The notes beneath the pieces were generated by a model. That model did not search any database and had not been told where the DNA came from. It saw only the letters and a program-made list of their open reading frames with translations. Positions 45,724-61,900 of a DNA stretch of 64,000 bases are shown one piece after another (the stretch's first letter is position 1; each line of letters starts with the position of its first letter). Origin of the DNA: Liolophura sinensis (lineage: Eukaryota; Mollusca; Polyplacophora; Chitonida; Chitonidae); NCBI RefSeq assembly GCF_032854445.1, contig NC_088301.1, positions 55,291,187-55,355,186 of the forward strand, read 5' to 3'. Made by a program: the position numbers and the translations under genes.

Positions 45724-48700
45724 CTATAATTTCCTATAATTTTTATTTCGTTTTGGCTTAAACTGAAGAAGTTTGGCATATCTTTTAAGCAGTTTTTCCC
45801 AGTAGCAAGAGACATCTTCCATGCGTAGACGATTCCATATAAATTCCTGTCCCCTGCAGAAATAAATGTAGCCAGCTGTTAGTGTGTACTTATACATACA
45901 TAGCTAAGTTTTTCAACAAAGCAACAGCATGCAGTAAATGTATTTTGGCATGCCTTTTAGCTTGATTCTGGGTGATGCAAATATTTTTTCACAACCAACA
46001 AATACCTTGAATGAATTTCATTTTACATTATTTACATATTTGGTAAAAAAAAAATACCTTTCTGCTATCTGTCGTGCTATGTCATCATTTTCTTTTACAA
46101 ATTCCAACAATTTTCTGAAATGAAATAAGGTAAACTCAAATTACATACATAATACAAAAGTTTTTACAGACAATCATAAAATCAACTTTTAACCAAAACC
46201 AGTCTGGTATACACAAAGTAGTACAAACATCCTTTTGTTTGCTTTCAAAATCTCAACAATACAAGACAGTCTAAAGTGCTGATGCGCTGATTGCCTCAGA
46301 TTTTTCAGTGCACTATTTTTTTGATAAACATTATTTGGATCTTTTCTCCAACATTTCTCAGTTTTCATTCACCTTCCTTCAATGATGGCACAAGTCAAAC
46401 AGACTATTATGAGGCATAATATTGTGATGCTTCTGGTTGGTTCTGTAGTTTCTTCATGGACCAGCGGGTTTCCTATTTCAAGGCTTTCACAGGTTCTTTT
46501 TCAAAGCATCCCAAGCTTTTCAAGGGCCTGAATGAACTCTCTTTCTTGGACTTGTTTAATATAATTTCAAGTCATTTCTTCTTACCTGACATCTGTCAAA
46601 TCTTTTCTGACTGGAATGTAATGAACCCAAGGCTTCATGGCTGGATAGAAAAACTCTAACCAGTCCTCCCCAACTTGAAACACCACAGAGTTACACAAAA
46701 ACAGGTGCTTGAATCGAAAACTCGCAGCAACCCCACGGAAATTAAATAAATACCTGTAAACAAACACAACAGATAATTACATTAAAATGAAACTTCACAA
46801 CATTAGATTCAAACAGTTGATTTCATAAGTCATGAACATGCAAAAACTCTTCAATTCCTATCTTCAATCAGTTGCTTTACAAACATGAAATTTTACCTGA
46901 GTTTTAATAGGAAATTAGTTAACTAAATAGGCCAGATTTGGTTGCGGGACAGAAAATTATTTGGTATTAATCATTTATGTCAGGAAAGCAGCACAGCCAT
47001 TTATATCTCAATCTACTTACTTGTATTGACAATGATCCTCCAGTTTTATTTCTTTGGCTGCAGGTCTCCCCAATGTATCCTACACAAACCCAAAAATACA
47101 TGGAAAATTTCTCTTCACCTTTAGGTTCTAATTCTTAAATTTTTGAACCATAAAATCGGTTTAGAAAATGAAAACTCATTAACCCGAAAATGCATGTTTC
47201 CCGTAAAAAGCTGTCGAAATTCATTTTCATCGAAAAATAAGTCTTACCGCATCAGACTTCCAAGCCTGATTTTTTGTATATTCTGCCTCAACTAGCTCTG
47301 GATTACTGCGAGACAATAGAATCAGAGGATCCCTTTCAGCACTTGTCCGAGAGCCTCTGAAGAATGCTTTCTCTATTTTCTTCTCCCATGGCCATTTGGC
47401 TGCTTCTCTGAAATAATGAACGCTAAGATACAGTCATTGTCAGATGTCATTTAAAAACATCCCCCTAAATTTTTTAGGTTAAGTTTTTGGTTAAGAGGAT
47501 TGCCAAGAGCAATGTTCCCCTTTTCATAATGTACCTGACAAACTTACTTTTTATCTTATAGCTGAACTCACAAAACAGAATTTATATGATGTGATGTTTA
47601 TTGCTTACAAACAGCACCACAGCATGTAAACCAACATTTTGAATAACTTCTCCGGATCATACTTTCAGTTCTGGAAAACAGAATCTCTCACCTGGGAATA
47701 ATCTCTCTTTGTAAATCCCATCTTCCCAAGCCTGTGGGGTAAATAGGAGCAACAGCAGGACCTCCTTCCCAGAAAGTCCATGCAGGGTACATAATGTCAT
47801 AATTCTGAGACCTCTGTATAAAAAAAATATGTTTAAAATTAGATTATCATACGAACTAAGGTCAGCAAATCAAAATCTACATGTAGGTAACAAAAAAGGT
47901 TCTACATTTAGAGGAATGTAAAGGTATTTAATGCCAATTACTGGGAATGAAATTTCACAGGAGAAATAGAGAATAAAGTTTTCTCTTTTAAACATGTAGT
48001 TAACGGCAGCATAACAACTATAAAGTGTTGAATCATATAAATAAATCAAGTGAGAAAAATACAAAAACTGATGTGAAAATATAACGAAACACCTCTTTCA
48101 AAATTTACATTGTCGCATGATTATAAACTTCATCAAAGAACAAAATTGTACAATCTGCAGTATGCAGTTCTAAGAAACTTTCCTAACATCCTTGTTACAA
48201 GAATTCTGGAAACAACAGAGGCAAAATCATATTATCAAATTTAATATGGTTATACATGTATAAGCTCATGTGACCAAAACCCCCCCAAAAAAAGGAAAAA
48301 AAACTTACATCTTTACTGAAGGAAAATACTGGCAGGGGTGGATTATATTTCCCTGACTGTGGCCAATCACGAACATTAATTATCATCTCCATGTCAGGCA
48401 GTTTTTTGATTATTTCCAAAATAAAGTGCTCCACTCCACTGCACCTGAAAAGTTAACAGAACTGTCTTTTTAATAACACATGATACACATACACGTACAT
48501 GATTGTTAACATGAGAGTCTTTCAATCATTGGGTCACTGAGTTTCATTTCCATTGTTCTTAAGGCCTGTGTGGCAAGAGGACATAGCTCCTACACCAAGT
48601 TAGCTGATGTATGATGTATGCCACACATAAAAAAGTTCACCAGTAGCTTGCCAAAATGGCAATGGTTTATTCCAAGCACTACCTTACAGGCTACCACAGT

Positions 48701-49946
48701 AGAAGATGAAAAACTTTTGAGTATGCAATTAAGCAACAATATCAAATAAATAAATAAATATATCAACATCAGTAACATGTGTATACTGAACATGTAACAC
48801 ATTTATAAAACAAGAATTTGCATTAAAGTTATGTATGAAGTCGAAGGAGGAGCATGCTAAACCTGAATGGAAACATGCATTCATCTTCTCTGTATAATTT
48901 GTGGTTGATGATTTGGTAATGTACACCTCTCTCCTTAGCAATATCAAAGCTCTCCTGACTTATTCCTTTCTCAGTTGTCTCCCATGGCTTCAAGTCCTCG
49001 TCTATAACCCTACAGCAAACATAAGCTAAGAATTAAAATGAAGTTTAGTTAAGCAACAATGTATATTAATTATGAATGTCATAATGTACTTAATTTAGCA
49101 TCTGATCTGGAGTTTGTTTCCTTTTAATATTTTTTTTCTTTTTTGCCTTTTCTTTTATAAACTTGCCTTTTCTTTCAGCAAGGGTGTCAAAATAGACAGT
49201 CATACCCAATTATTTGTATCATCATTGTTCATTCATGCATATCACATAGGTCTTCCTTACCTAAGGTGACAAGTACAACCATCTCCACATGGTTCATACT
49301 TAGCCACAGCCTTTTCAATCAGTGACAAATACTTCTTCCATTTTGACGCTGTGAAAACAAAAAATATCAAAATTGAAGATAGAAAGTTAAATACACTGTG
49401 GAGATAAACAGTTAAATACAAACTGAAGAAGAAAGTGAAGAAAAAGCAGACGATCTACGGGTTCAAAAACGACATAACAGGGTAAAACTCATGATTTCAC
49501 TTCGCAGAAATCATATATATAGGCCTACTATTACAATATCCTTGCCAAGCAAAGCAGCAGTTATTTTTTTCTTTCAGTGAACACATTGTAAATTTTATAC
49601 ATTGGGCCTGGCTTGTCGGGTTACCAGAACCCGATGCTACCGGCCTAGAATACGTACTGTGATTAACCTGCTGACAAAGTGTAGACGTGCAAGATTTTAA
49701 CTGGACTGGGTCAATACAAGACACTCGGGCCACTGTTTATTTAAACTTCAGCGTAAAGGATGGAGATATACTGTTGTACTCACATGAATTTTGTTGCTTG
49801 TTGTACTTCGTTTTCTCGTCTTTCGAGGTTTCCTTGCCACACTTGTTATCCTTCCCAGCTTCACAGTTCTCCTCTGAGAACCCTCGCTGATTCTGTGACA
49901 GGAGGAAGGCGATGACCATCCACAGGGAGGCCTTCGCGAACTTCAT
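45724..49946 (-). CDS. POGLUT1: Protein O-glucosyltransferase 1 (Rumi/POGLUT1, GT90/CAP10 family)
   Basis: Ten exons: 49784-49946, 49261-49348, 48863-49009, 48309-48444, 47692-47813, 47248-47407, 47021-47079, 46586-46753, 46058-46114 and 45724-45853. They join in phase to 409 aa (human is about 392). Residues 1-24 form a signal peptide ([16 protein letters not shown]). The family hallmarks appear in order: [31 protein letters not shown] (the Asp, about residue 159, corresponds as I recall to the catalytic base), [47 protein letters not shown] and WVHYIPV. The enzyme adds O-glucose (or xylose) to Ser in EGF repeats of Notch and similar proteins in the ER. The predicted C-terminus ends NYRKL, without the KTEL/KDEL-type retention signal known in human and fly; an alternative last exon may supply one. 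No frame breaks are seen. Confidence 0.95.
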
Positions 49947-52900
49947 CTTTCACGCCTTCCACCCTACATGTAGCACTATTTTACCTCCAGCACCGAAGAG
50001 TTCTTCACAATAGAGTTCACTTACCTTGTCTTTCAATATTGTATATGGAAAGTGAAACTCAAATAAAGGTAAAGGCGATCTCATAAATTAATTACCATTT
50101 CCTCACTAAAAAGAAAAAGAAAACAACAACAATAACAACCGAAAGCAACAATTTAATCATTATATTTTATTTGTTAAGTTGGTTGGGGGTTTAAGGTGGT
50201 AATTTTGGTTGTATACCAAAATGTAGGACTGTAGGAAACCGGAGGGGAGAGACTTAGGAGCGTAGGAGAAACCACAAGACGTAGCCATGCTGGTACATTA
50301 CCAGAAAAACTTCTTCAACAAAAGGCCGGAGGCGACATAGCGGGAACAGGTTTCGCACTCGCGACATGCACTGGGCATGAACTATATTTCACGACAGTTA
50401 ATTTCTGAGTGAGGGAGCCCTGGAAGAATACGCAGGATAAACATAAAGTATCATTAAGCTGGGCACATGTGTCTGACCATTGCATGTATGAAAATCATTG
50501 GTACATCTATCACCTCTTTCTTAGCATTGCATGAAAGGGTATCCCGTCATGTCCCTAACAACAGTAAACATTTATGCAGTAGTCCGGCCCGTTTAGAGGG
50601 TACGGTTAATGTCCTCAGGCTCTATACGTGTTAAGGAGATTCATAAAGAGGACAAACATGCACATGCAGTCCTCACACAGCTGCTAAATTCTATATTTGT
50701 TCTTTTATATGCTAAGGAAGCCTAACTTGGTTTGCATTTATCCTGTTGGTATGAAATATAAAAGAGTGAGCCAACATATTTACATATTATTGCTTGTAGG
50801 GCCGAATTCGGTAACGGTAAAGCACTTTTCTGTGCGGTACTTATGCAAGCCGTACAATTTGTTTTCCATAATATTATTAATCGTTTCATGCTTGATCGAT
50901 CGTGCTTCAAGGTACAAGCCCTGTATGCCTACATATCCGCATGTAAGGCTCTTTGAATGTTTCCACCCAGTCTGCACACACCACACACGGCCAAACCGTG
51001 TGCGTGTATACCTGACAACATGTAGGCCTATGTTGTGGTATCGACGGCTTACTAACACTCGAATGTTCAGTGTGTTACACGTACCAATGCATACATGTAT
51101 ATACATGGACAGTTGCATATATACTTTATACCTATTTCTTTTTTATATATATAGGGCAATGTAATACCGGTATGCAATATTTTGCCCGCCGAAGAGAGCC
51201 ATGCAATGGAATGAAGAAGAAAATATGGCAGAGGCGGACAGTTCCCCTGTGTATCCAGGTAAGACAGTTAACAGCCATTCTGATAGTTGTGTATATAGGA
51301 CCATCTATGATATAAACTTATAACAACTTTGCATGCACCTGCTTTGGTGCACATGTCAATTGTAGGCCTACAATGGATATATAATGTGGATAGGAACCGG
51401 CCTAATATTGTCTTGATCTATATGTTGGTTAGTGGTATTGTCAGCCTTAGTTTATGTGGATTAGCGATCTGATTGTCTCGATCTATAGCAGTCGTTTTGT
51501 TTGGATCTAGATGTGGATTATAGCGACGTGACTATCGGTTCAATGTAAACGTGGGTGCACATCTGGATTTATGTATGCATGCACGCCAGTATTCGTGCAG
51601 TATCTGCATGTACAAGTAGCATATCCAAGGATACCGCAAATAATGATTTATTTATTTGATTGGCGTTTTACGCCGTACTCGATAATATTTGACTTATACG
51701 ACGGTCGCCAGCATAAAGGTGGAAGGAAACTGGGCAGAGCCCGGGGGAAACCTACGACCATCCGCAGGTTGTTGGAAGACCTTCCCACGTAAGGCCGGAG
51801 AGGAAGCCAGCATGATCTGCCACAAATAATGGCACATTATACACTTACGCATCAGGACATACACCGTTGTAAGATATTCACATACCTAGGTTTAAAATTG
51901 TCTTTATGTTTAATGTAAGACATGGTTGCTGTACACCAAGTGTATTTTTATGCCTATTTAGGCCTGCAGTCAACTTGAGTATCTATAATTCAACCAAAAC
52001 GCCAATTGGCTTCAAAGTACTCATTTATATATTCTTTATTTAATGTTGAAGGTAGGTATGCTGATTACGTAAAGCGTCGTCTGAGTCCGGCACTAGTCGA
52101 AGGTTTGACGAAGATTGCCGAGTACCGACCAAAGAATCCAATCGAATTCCTTGGACACTACTTGCGAAAATACAGAGTAAGCCATGTCTGCTTCTGGAAA
52201 CTATATTATACTTTATTCATTGTCATTTATTTTCGGTCAACAAGTTTAGGATTCATGATTCACTGTAAGGGTAGCAACGTGGTTGTTCTGTCCTGATAGA
52301 CAAACCAAAAAGTGTGAAACAAAGAGATTACGGATGTATGGATCTATCAGTTAGCGGGGAAAGTAAGAGGAAGAGATTATGAAAATACATCCAAGGGTAT
52401 GTAGAAACAGAAATACGCGCGTGATATATAGACAATTTCCATGATTTCATATCCGTGAACCTACTAGTTTTATTTGTGATATAGAATAGTGAGGCTACTC
52501 AATCTTTATCTTCATAAAACTTCTAATGTTATATGTAATCGTCATTGGACATACCTGAACGAAATGACAGTTTTTATGATTTCCTACTTTTATCATCATA
52601 ATTTAAAAAGGCGCTAATGGCATGCAATATGCACCTTCCTTTTCAGGCTCAGTGCCCTCTGGAACCCATTAGCAATAAGAGTCTCACCGAATTCCAGGAG
52701 AGCCATTCGTTTGAAGATAAAAAGTCGCTGGGAGCGGAAGTCGGCGACGACGTCGGGTCCTTTGATGTCACCAGCATTACAAGCGTGCATAAAGACTGTA
52801 ACAGAACTTTTGTTTGTATCGGGGATATTTTTGACGATTCTGATTTTGTGTGACACAGATCTCAACAAACAATTTGGTGCTCGTGTTCTATACGACTACC

Positions 52901-55900
52901 TATAGTCTTTCATTGCCTTGAATGCGTCGACTTACATTTCGGAAGGCATATACAAATCATACGATGTATGCATATGTTTCCGTGTTTCTTCAATGTTGCA
53001 CACTATGTTATAACAGACATCGCCATGGTTAAACAGACAGGTGTAATAGCAGAAAGTAATCCAAGACATTTCATACTATATACTGACGTATGAACATTTT
53101 GCCTTATTGACATTTCTCCCTGTGGACAATTCCCACTACATATACATGTAGTTATGTAGGTTATTCGATAAAATATATAGAGTATTTGCATGTACATTTA
53201 TTGTTGTTATATACAATATACAGTACAGATATAATTGTATCTTCATCACATTATTGTGTTTTGTAGCACATTTTGCCCGCTATTATTCCATGAAACTATG
53301 TATATAAATTCGCTTTTATAGTTTTGGGGGTTATGGGAGATTACATGCGCATTTCATTGTCTTATAGAAGTTGTACTGTGACTGGGATATGTGACACTGA
53401 GTCAGATAAGTTAGTGCCAATTGACATGAGAATTGGGGATTAAAAAGGAGAACTTGTTCCATCAAATAAACACCACAACCTCATCATTAGATTTCCAGCA
53501 TGTGACATTAAGTTGATTTGCAATACTGCCATGCTTTGTAAGTCGTTGTTTCTGGTATATATGGCGGAATTGTTCACAAGGGTAAAATTAGCTACCTGGC
53601 ATAGCATTACTAAAAAATAGGAAGAATGAATATCACCACATCAGCTTAAGATACATATACATGTAATATTGCATGCCTAATAACTTCTGTGATCCCATAG
53701 TATATAATTTTGGGAATACTGAGTTGCAAAAGAAAGTCCAAGCAATATATGTGCCTTAACACATTAAGCTAATCACAATATTATATTCATCTGCAAGAAC
53801 TATTACTATTATACAAAGCCTACTTTAGCTTCATTGTACATACATGACTTTCCATTCGAAAGAAGTATCGCTATTCGTTGAGCTGCTGGGACTTACCATT
53901 AGTAACGGCTAAATGTGAAATTCGGGGAAACCGTTTATCAGCAGTGTAAGTATTACGGTGGTTAAAATTTGCGTCCTCCTTTTGTCAGACATGTATATAC
54001 CTGTTCGATAATGAAAACGATTATTGTACTTTTACGTTTAAAGAGTTATCTGTATCATGATAGATCTTTACAGTTTACTAAACCGTATACTGATGATCTT
54101 CTAGATTTAAACAATATATAGCGCAGGATGTGAAAGATATTATTATTAATTATTTTTTTATTTGATTGGTGTTTTACGCCGTACTCAAGAATATTTGACT
54201 TATACGATGGCGGTCAGCATTATGGTGGGAGGAAACCGGGCGGATCCGGGGTAAAACGATATTATTAAGTTATGACTATATAATGCAATATGTCAAGGAT
54301 ATTCCATCAAACGCCACCGCTCAAAGTTTCTTAATGTTTACAACCAGTACAGTTCTCTCAGTAAATATGCACGGGCTCCCCAGAATCTCGGAGAGTCTGC
54401 ATAACTATGCCTATTTCCGCTTAACCCGGGACTGCATATTCATCATGTTGAACAGGATCGCCACATTAGATACATGGACAGTTAATATACACAATCTTAC
54501 CTAAGATATTCGATTAACAATTACTTATAAACTGGGGTACGCACTTTCAACGGTGGGGTGGGAGGCCGTATGTTCTTGCCCCCCTGACTTTTCCACCCAA
54601 CCATGTAAAAAAAATACGCCATAGTGAGCATTCATCGCTTTCTTCACTGTTTTGAATCGTATGTTAAAACATTTCCTTCAATTTGATCAAACAGATTCAC
54701 GCACTGTAATTTTCTTTGTCAGATATTTTAACCTCGGGGAAAACCGTTCGCTTGGACCCTCGCTTGCCTATGTCCCGCTTGCCTATGATCGACCCCACCA
54801 CCTCTCCACCTTGCTGCCTATACAGACCTGATTACTCTGGTCAATGTATAATAAACATTGTTCAGTTTATCCGCATGCGCTATTAGAGTAAATATTTCAC
54901 ACCTCACATAGCGCGTATAGGTATTTCAACGGAGAGTATGTATACACATGTAAAGTATGGAAGCGATCCGAAAACTAAATTTGTGCGAAAATGTGCAGTA
55001 TAGGCCGTCTTCATCACAACCTTGAGGATGGATATTTTGTCTTAAAACACGCTCAAACGCGCGTACGGCTATATAGGGTTCAAGAGTTTCCGGGGCCTTA
55101 GCGGCCAATGAACCCTCGCCAAATTGATTGAGGTAATATCCCCCACCCCCCATACCCCCTCCCACCACGCACACTTTTCATTTGCTTCCTACATGCCCGC
55201 ACACGATGCTTTAGAACTGTTAGGAGTAGAGACACTAAATAAAGTATGATCTTCAAACTTGACGGTCTGCGTGTGCCTTGGATAGTAAACAGGTTGTTCA
55301 CGATAACACTGGGCAGTATTTCACTTCGTATCGATGTATATACATGCGCTGTATTCCTGGCATTGGCTGTCATACCACCAGAAGCATGCCGTATACTATT
55401 TCTAAGACCGCTAAGTAATATGGCTCCAGCTTTTGCTCTATTGTACTTCTGAAATTATAAGGTACATCGTAACTTAAGTGGATCAAAGAATCGAACAGGT
55501 CTAGCCATGACCTATACGCACACTAGGGGAATCCAGCCAGTACTTGGCGTTGCCAGACCTCGCTATGGCTGTTATTGGTGCTTTTGTTTACAACAGTTAA
55601 CAAAAGGGTTTTACTAGCAGACTGTCGATCCTCGTGTTCATCGTGCCATGTAGGTCCTACATGAACATGTAAGCACTGAGCGTGAACAGCGAATAGAATT
55701 CTATCCCCGTGGACTGAAGGAGTGCTTATATAATCGCCTCTGACATCCAATGTCCAGCAAAAAGTACCAAGTTAGAAAGTAGGTGAGCTCGCAAAATGGG
55801 CTGCAGTCCGTCAAGTCTGCCTGTGTGGAATGTCCCTGACGGAGACGCCGGGTCGGTTGTCAAGCCACCGCTGAGGAGCACCTGTTTAGCAGAGGAGCCA

Positions 55901-58900
55901 CATAGCAAGAAGGAAGAGAAGACGAACACAGGAAACAAGATCACCCTAAACAGCACAGGGACTGGGGAGAGTTGCCAGGGTGAAGTTTGCACGAATTCAG
56001 AACTGCAGAGCAATCAGTCAGATAGTGTTGTGCACAAGACGCAGGTGGATCCCCATATTTTCATCGATACGAATGGCGACGACAGAGACATAAATTGTAG
56101 GGAGGAAACTGTCGAACACGGCGCACCAGCGCCTGACCAGAAAAACTTACCTGGTCCTCAACACCAAACCAACACTATGGACAACGATGAGGTAGTTCTG
56201 CAGTCTCAAATGTGTATTGCTATTTACCTGCACTGTTCAAAGTCATTGGTGCGCAGACTTCTGAGGACCCTTAGCAACTAGATAGGAAATCATCCCACTT
56301 CGGTGTAGAAGTGAGGTGTAATTTTTTTTTGCAAGCAGAAAATAATGGAAAACTTATTGCTAACTACTAAAGAACGTGTGCGGAAAATTGGAGTGAAAGA
56401 AGCAGATTTTGCTATGTTACGGCGTTTTTCTTGGGGAATTCCCGTCATAATAAAAATATGATTACGTGCACCAAAATCATGTCCACATATTTAATGTGAA
56501 GCTGTAACAAAGTATCGTGTTTGTTCACGCAATCATGTATTTATAAATCAAAAAAAAAAAAAAAAAGAATTAGGAAAGTCAGTGAAACTCTACATTCACC
56601 ATAATGTTTTATGACTTTTAACACATTGTAAACCTGCATAAAACAGTTGTGTCAATGGGATCACAAGTTTGATTCCTATCATTGCATTTTTTTAGTGCTT
56701 AAGAAAATGAGTTGATGGTAGGATGGTAATTTCAACACACAAGGTATTCTTTTTTATTTTCTTAGGCTATAAATTAGGTCAGTTTAAATATATAATAGTG
56801 AATCTATATAGATTATACTAGTATATGGTATTCTTCCAATTCTGTTTACTTCAGCTAACAGTAGATCTTACAGTTACATTGAGAAAGGTGGTGGGCGAGG
56901 GGGAGTTGCACCTCTTTATCAGCTTAGCTTCGTAATAAATGTCTGTTAAAGACATTGTCATGTATTCACAGGTAAAATAAAACTTGTTTCAAATACCAGC
57001 ATTAGACGGAAAAGGATATTATCCTGTGTATTTAATGCCATACAATTGGCGGATGGGTAGAAGCAACTGTTTTTAGCTCGGTTTATTTTATCGGCTACAC
57101 ATTTAACATGACAGCTTCTTCCGAATACCGAGGAGCCCTTGAGTCATTTCGCAGAATATGTGTCAGTGTGAGCATTTTGACAATCAATCTGAGTGACAGG
57201 GGGACGATTTCCTGTCTAGTTCCAAAGGTTCTTTAAACTTTCTCAACAGGGAATTCACTACATGCTTGTATGGTACAAACATTGTACCACATAACTGTGT
57301 GCATTTGCATATAGCTCATATACATATAATATAATATATAATATTTATTGAGATAGCAGATCTGTTTCATAGTGCTTGTAATCAGTTAAAAGTCATTTTA
57401 AAACCACTTCTCAGGGTTTACTCCCATGAGAATCCTGTATTCTTGCAACAGTGTAATGCAAGGTTAATTGTATTTAATTATTTCCTTTTTTAATGCAGAT
57501 TGCTAGCCATGGTATCCGCAGTGAGTGCTTACCTCTAATGCCAAGAAAATCCAACGGTAGGAAAATCTTGTATCTATATGATACCATATTATATGCATAT
57601 CATTATACTTACATTAACACCTTGGTACCTTGGTTCAATCCTGGTCATGGACAGAAAATTTTTACATTACCCTGCTGTCATTAATTCTTTGATTGGTCTT
57701 TGTGAGAATACTGAATAAGCCAGGTCAATAACCCTGGTGGGGCTGTTTGTCAGTAACTTGCCAAAGGTCGGTGGGTTATCCTGAGTAGTTCTTCATTATT
57801 TATTTATTTATGTATTTGATTGTTATTTTATGCTGTACTCAAGAATATTTCACTTATATGACAGCAGCCAACATTATAGTGGGAGGAAACCGGGCACAGC
57901 CCGGGGGAAACCCATGACCATCCGCAGGTTGCTGCAGACCTTCCCACTTACGGCCGGAGAGAAAGCCACCACAAGCTGGACTTGAACTCATAGCAACCAC
58001 ATTGGTGAGAGGCTCCCGGGTCATTACACTGCGCTAGCGCGCTAACCAACTGAGCCACGGATGCCCCTTTCTTCATTATGGCATTAACAGTAATCAAATA
58101 AGGTTAAATATATACATGTACACAATATGGGTTATATCCACAGAGCAATTAATCCAAGAATCAATCCACTAACATTATGACAGGAACAATTTGACATTTG
58201 GCATATAGCTTGTTATCAAATGCATATGCACTTGTTGATAAAGAAATGAATTATCTATATTAATAACTAACACCTTTGTTAAAATTATTTATTGGTTCAA
58301 TAATTGAACCTGATACTAGAGTATTAAAAAAAATGTATTAATATTATTCATGGCATTTATTTATATCAATAAATTGGTTCTCGGCATTAACAGGACTCTT
58401 AAATAAGTGAAAATTTTATTTAAAATGTAGGCAAATTACATACTTGATTTAAACTCTCAGAATAGAACAGACGAAGGAACTTAGTGTGGTGTGATCAACA
58501 CCACACCCATAAGGTTGCCACTTGATATAAGCTTAACTCCCCAAGCAAGCAAATAAATGAGATACAAAGTATAAATTCTTATACAGACTTCTGAAGCTCA
58601 AAAACACGCAATTTCCTTTTTGTTACAGTTGAGTATGAGTGTTTGCGATCATCTGCTCAGAGCAAATGGCCCATCCGATGTTTGGCACCTTTTGATGGCT
58701 ATAACATCAATGCTGGGCCAGGAGGTTGTACCGCACTGATGTTTGTCTCCAACTCTTACAATAAAGAGGATAACACCACAGGAGAAATCTTCATGATTCG
58801 ATCTGGTTATGATTCCAACCACTTTCAGGCTCTGTGCCTTTCCAAGTCCGGAGCTGGTCATTTTGGTCCAGCAAGCTGCATCAAGACAGATGAAGATGGA

Positions 58901-61900
58901 AGAGTTTTGGTGGAATGTCTGTTTGGACAGAATTACCTGATGTTACTCTCAAATGATGTGATACACGGAAATATACAAAATGGAGTCTTTGTCCGAGGTC
59001 CAAGCCATGCTGACGAAAGCTTTCCTTTGACTATAAACATTAATAGTGGGAATGGAGGAGGGGTAACCCTGCTGCTATGCTGTGGGTTGGTGGGTGGCCT
59101 CCAAGAACCAACAGTAACCAGTGCTGTCTACATGATAAGGTCGGGGAACTATGGCAACTTTTTCTCAGCATCTCTGGTGACTGGTGAAGACAAGTGGAAG
59201 TTTGAGGTACAGGAGTCTGGCATTCTCTGTATATCTGGCATTGGACGCAGTGTGTATGCTGTCTACCACAACAGGGAATGTGAACAGAAGTTCAGGTCAT
59301 CAGCACGCAGCTTGGCGCTGCACGTGTCTACCCAAAGAGGGGATGAGAAGGTTGTCTTGGCACCATCCGTCCCCCATCATGCTCTCCTTTTGGTCCTTTG
59401 CTCCCATAGTTACGGTATTGAGAATTCGACATCTGCAGCAGTGTATGCTGTGAGTGTGTCCTCATCTGGAATGCTCAGCGCTCAGATGGTACAAGGCAGC
59501 CATGGCTCTGGTAACCATCAGGCTGCTTCACAATGGACATTTGAGTTGCAGAATGGACAAGTAGTTGTCTATGGCCCTAAAGGGTTCTGTCGTTATGCAG
59601 TTATGGCAACGCTACAGGCAGACACTTCTAATGGTTGTACTTCCCTAAGTCCAGAGGTAGACATTGGCTGTGCTACCATCACTAAGAAGATGGCTTCAGG
59701 TTTGCTGGCAGAGAAATGTGATGTCCAGATACATGTCAATGATAAGGTTTTCATCACTCTTCACAACTCCCAGCTAAGGTACAATGGGTGTGCCTATGCC
59801 TTTGAGTCATGTGTAGAGGAAGCAATGAAATCCCCTGGCCTTTATCTTGTCAGAGTGTTTGCAGTAAAAGAACAGGACAGTGGTTCAGGTACAGTAAGGC
59901 TTATTACAAGAATTTCCAACATATTGCTCATATCCAAACACTAGAGATTACCATTTTCTCAGGAAGTCCTGTCAGAAGTTTGCTGGCTCAGATGCTGTGG
60001 TAATGAGAACTGTAAAAAGTTGAACATTAGCATTTTACATAAACACTACTTTCTGTGACAAAATGAGTGACATTTCTTATTTAATTTGTGTTGTCATACC
60101 TTTCAGGTTCATTTCCTTTGATGTTGGAGCTGGTTGGTTCACCAAAGCAGATAGCCATCCAGCCCCCTGGTGTCTTGTACGCCTTGAACTGTGGTGGACC
60201 ATCTTACCATGCTATCAATGACATTGTCTACATGAGTGAACTTTGCCAATATGCTAATTTTTCCTATGATGTCACCTATGGTAAGACATTTGTTTACTTC
60301 ATATATAATCTGTTGGTAATCCTAAAATAAAATAAATCCTAAGGTAAAAATATATCAGTTATAATCTCTATTCCAGTAACCATTTATTAATTACTGAATG
60401 ATGAATCTGATAATCCATATACATGTAGTTTTAAGTCTTCAATTATTTCAAAGATTTATATGGGCATTTTTTTTTCATTAATTCATCTGGATATTTTCAT
60501 TGCCTTACATATTCAAATTTGTGCAACGGAAGTATAGTACATTAGTTTTTCCTTTATATATCCACAAAAACATGTCTGTATTGTTGTATACTACACCTTA
60601 TAATCCTTTGGCTCACTGTGTATTTTTCCAATAAATCTACATTTAAAACAAAAATTTGATCTTGTAAGATACTCTGCAGTCTGTGGTGGTTTCCTTCCAG
60701 GCCAAAGTGGAATAACAGGAAGGCCGTATGAAAGCTGAGATTTGTTTGCAGCTGTCTATAGAGCAGTCACACATTTGAGCATGTGATCTAAGCAAAAGAT
60801 GAAAGTTAACAAATGATCCTTCACATCATTGTGCCTGTATTCATGGTAATTACACAGGTGTACATAAATCTTCAACGGTTTTATTATCTTGCATTCTCAA
60901 TGAGGTCACCCTAAACAAGCAAGTTGTAGCTTAAACTATACTTTTTATAAATTCAGGTGCCTCCTACAAATGTCTTGGTATTGTCAAGTCCAAGACTCAT
61001 ATCCCTCATCTTCTGACTGGAAGCCATGACGGATATCTGTATTGCAGATTCAGAACCACCAGCGCTGAAGCAGAAGATGAACGAAGTATCCTATATGAAG
61101 TATGATATACCTTGTGACACATTTCCCTGGATTATCCTTCTCTGATGGGATTTGCTGTTAACTGAGCATTCCTGTTTAAGGTTTGCTTGGCCTTAATTGC
61201 AGAGTAAATAGTCAAAATTGCAATTTGTCTCGAGCTTAAACCCTCAACAAATAACTGTTACATTTGTGCAGCCAGCTAAGTGAGAATGACCTTTCTGACA
61301 TCTGGTGGTTTGCTCCACCCACAAACCTGACATCACCCCGAGAAATGAAATAATCTGTAATAATGTACAAATCATCACAAATGTACTACATACAATAAGG
61401 AGGCAGTGTTTATTTCGACAGGTAACCAGAAGGTGTTTGAGAGGGTTGTTCATGTACATTTCAGAAGCGCAAGTCCTAGCCCTATGCGTATTCCCTTTTT
61501 TAATTATCTACTTATGTTTTTTACATGGCAAGGTATCCTATGTGATAGATTATAGTCTCAGTTCCATTGTATCATAGTAGCGCCTACTTACTCATTGAAA
61601 TGGTTTGTGATGGCCAAGTGGTTAGGGCACATATCCCAAGTCATAATCTCATAACTTTAAACTTGACTATTTTCTTTAGCTTGGTACTGATGCATCATAA
61701 GTGGAAAGTCAAAGCTCTGACTTGTCTTGTGGATGATACCTGGTTCAGATTTAAAGTCAAAGCTCTGCTGTGACATATAGTCTGCAGATTTAAAGTCAAA
61801 GCTCTGATGTGACATATAGTCTGCAGATTTAAAGTCAAAGCTCTGATGTGACTTATAGTCTGCAGATTTAAAGTCAAAGCTCTGCTGTGACATATAGTCA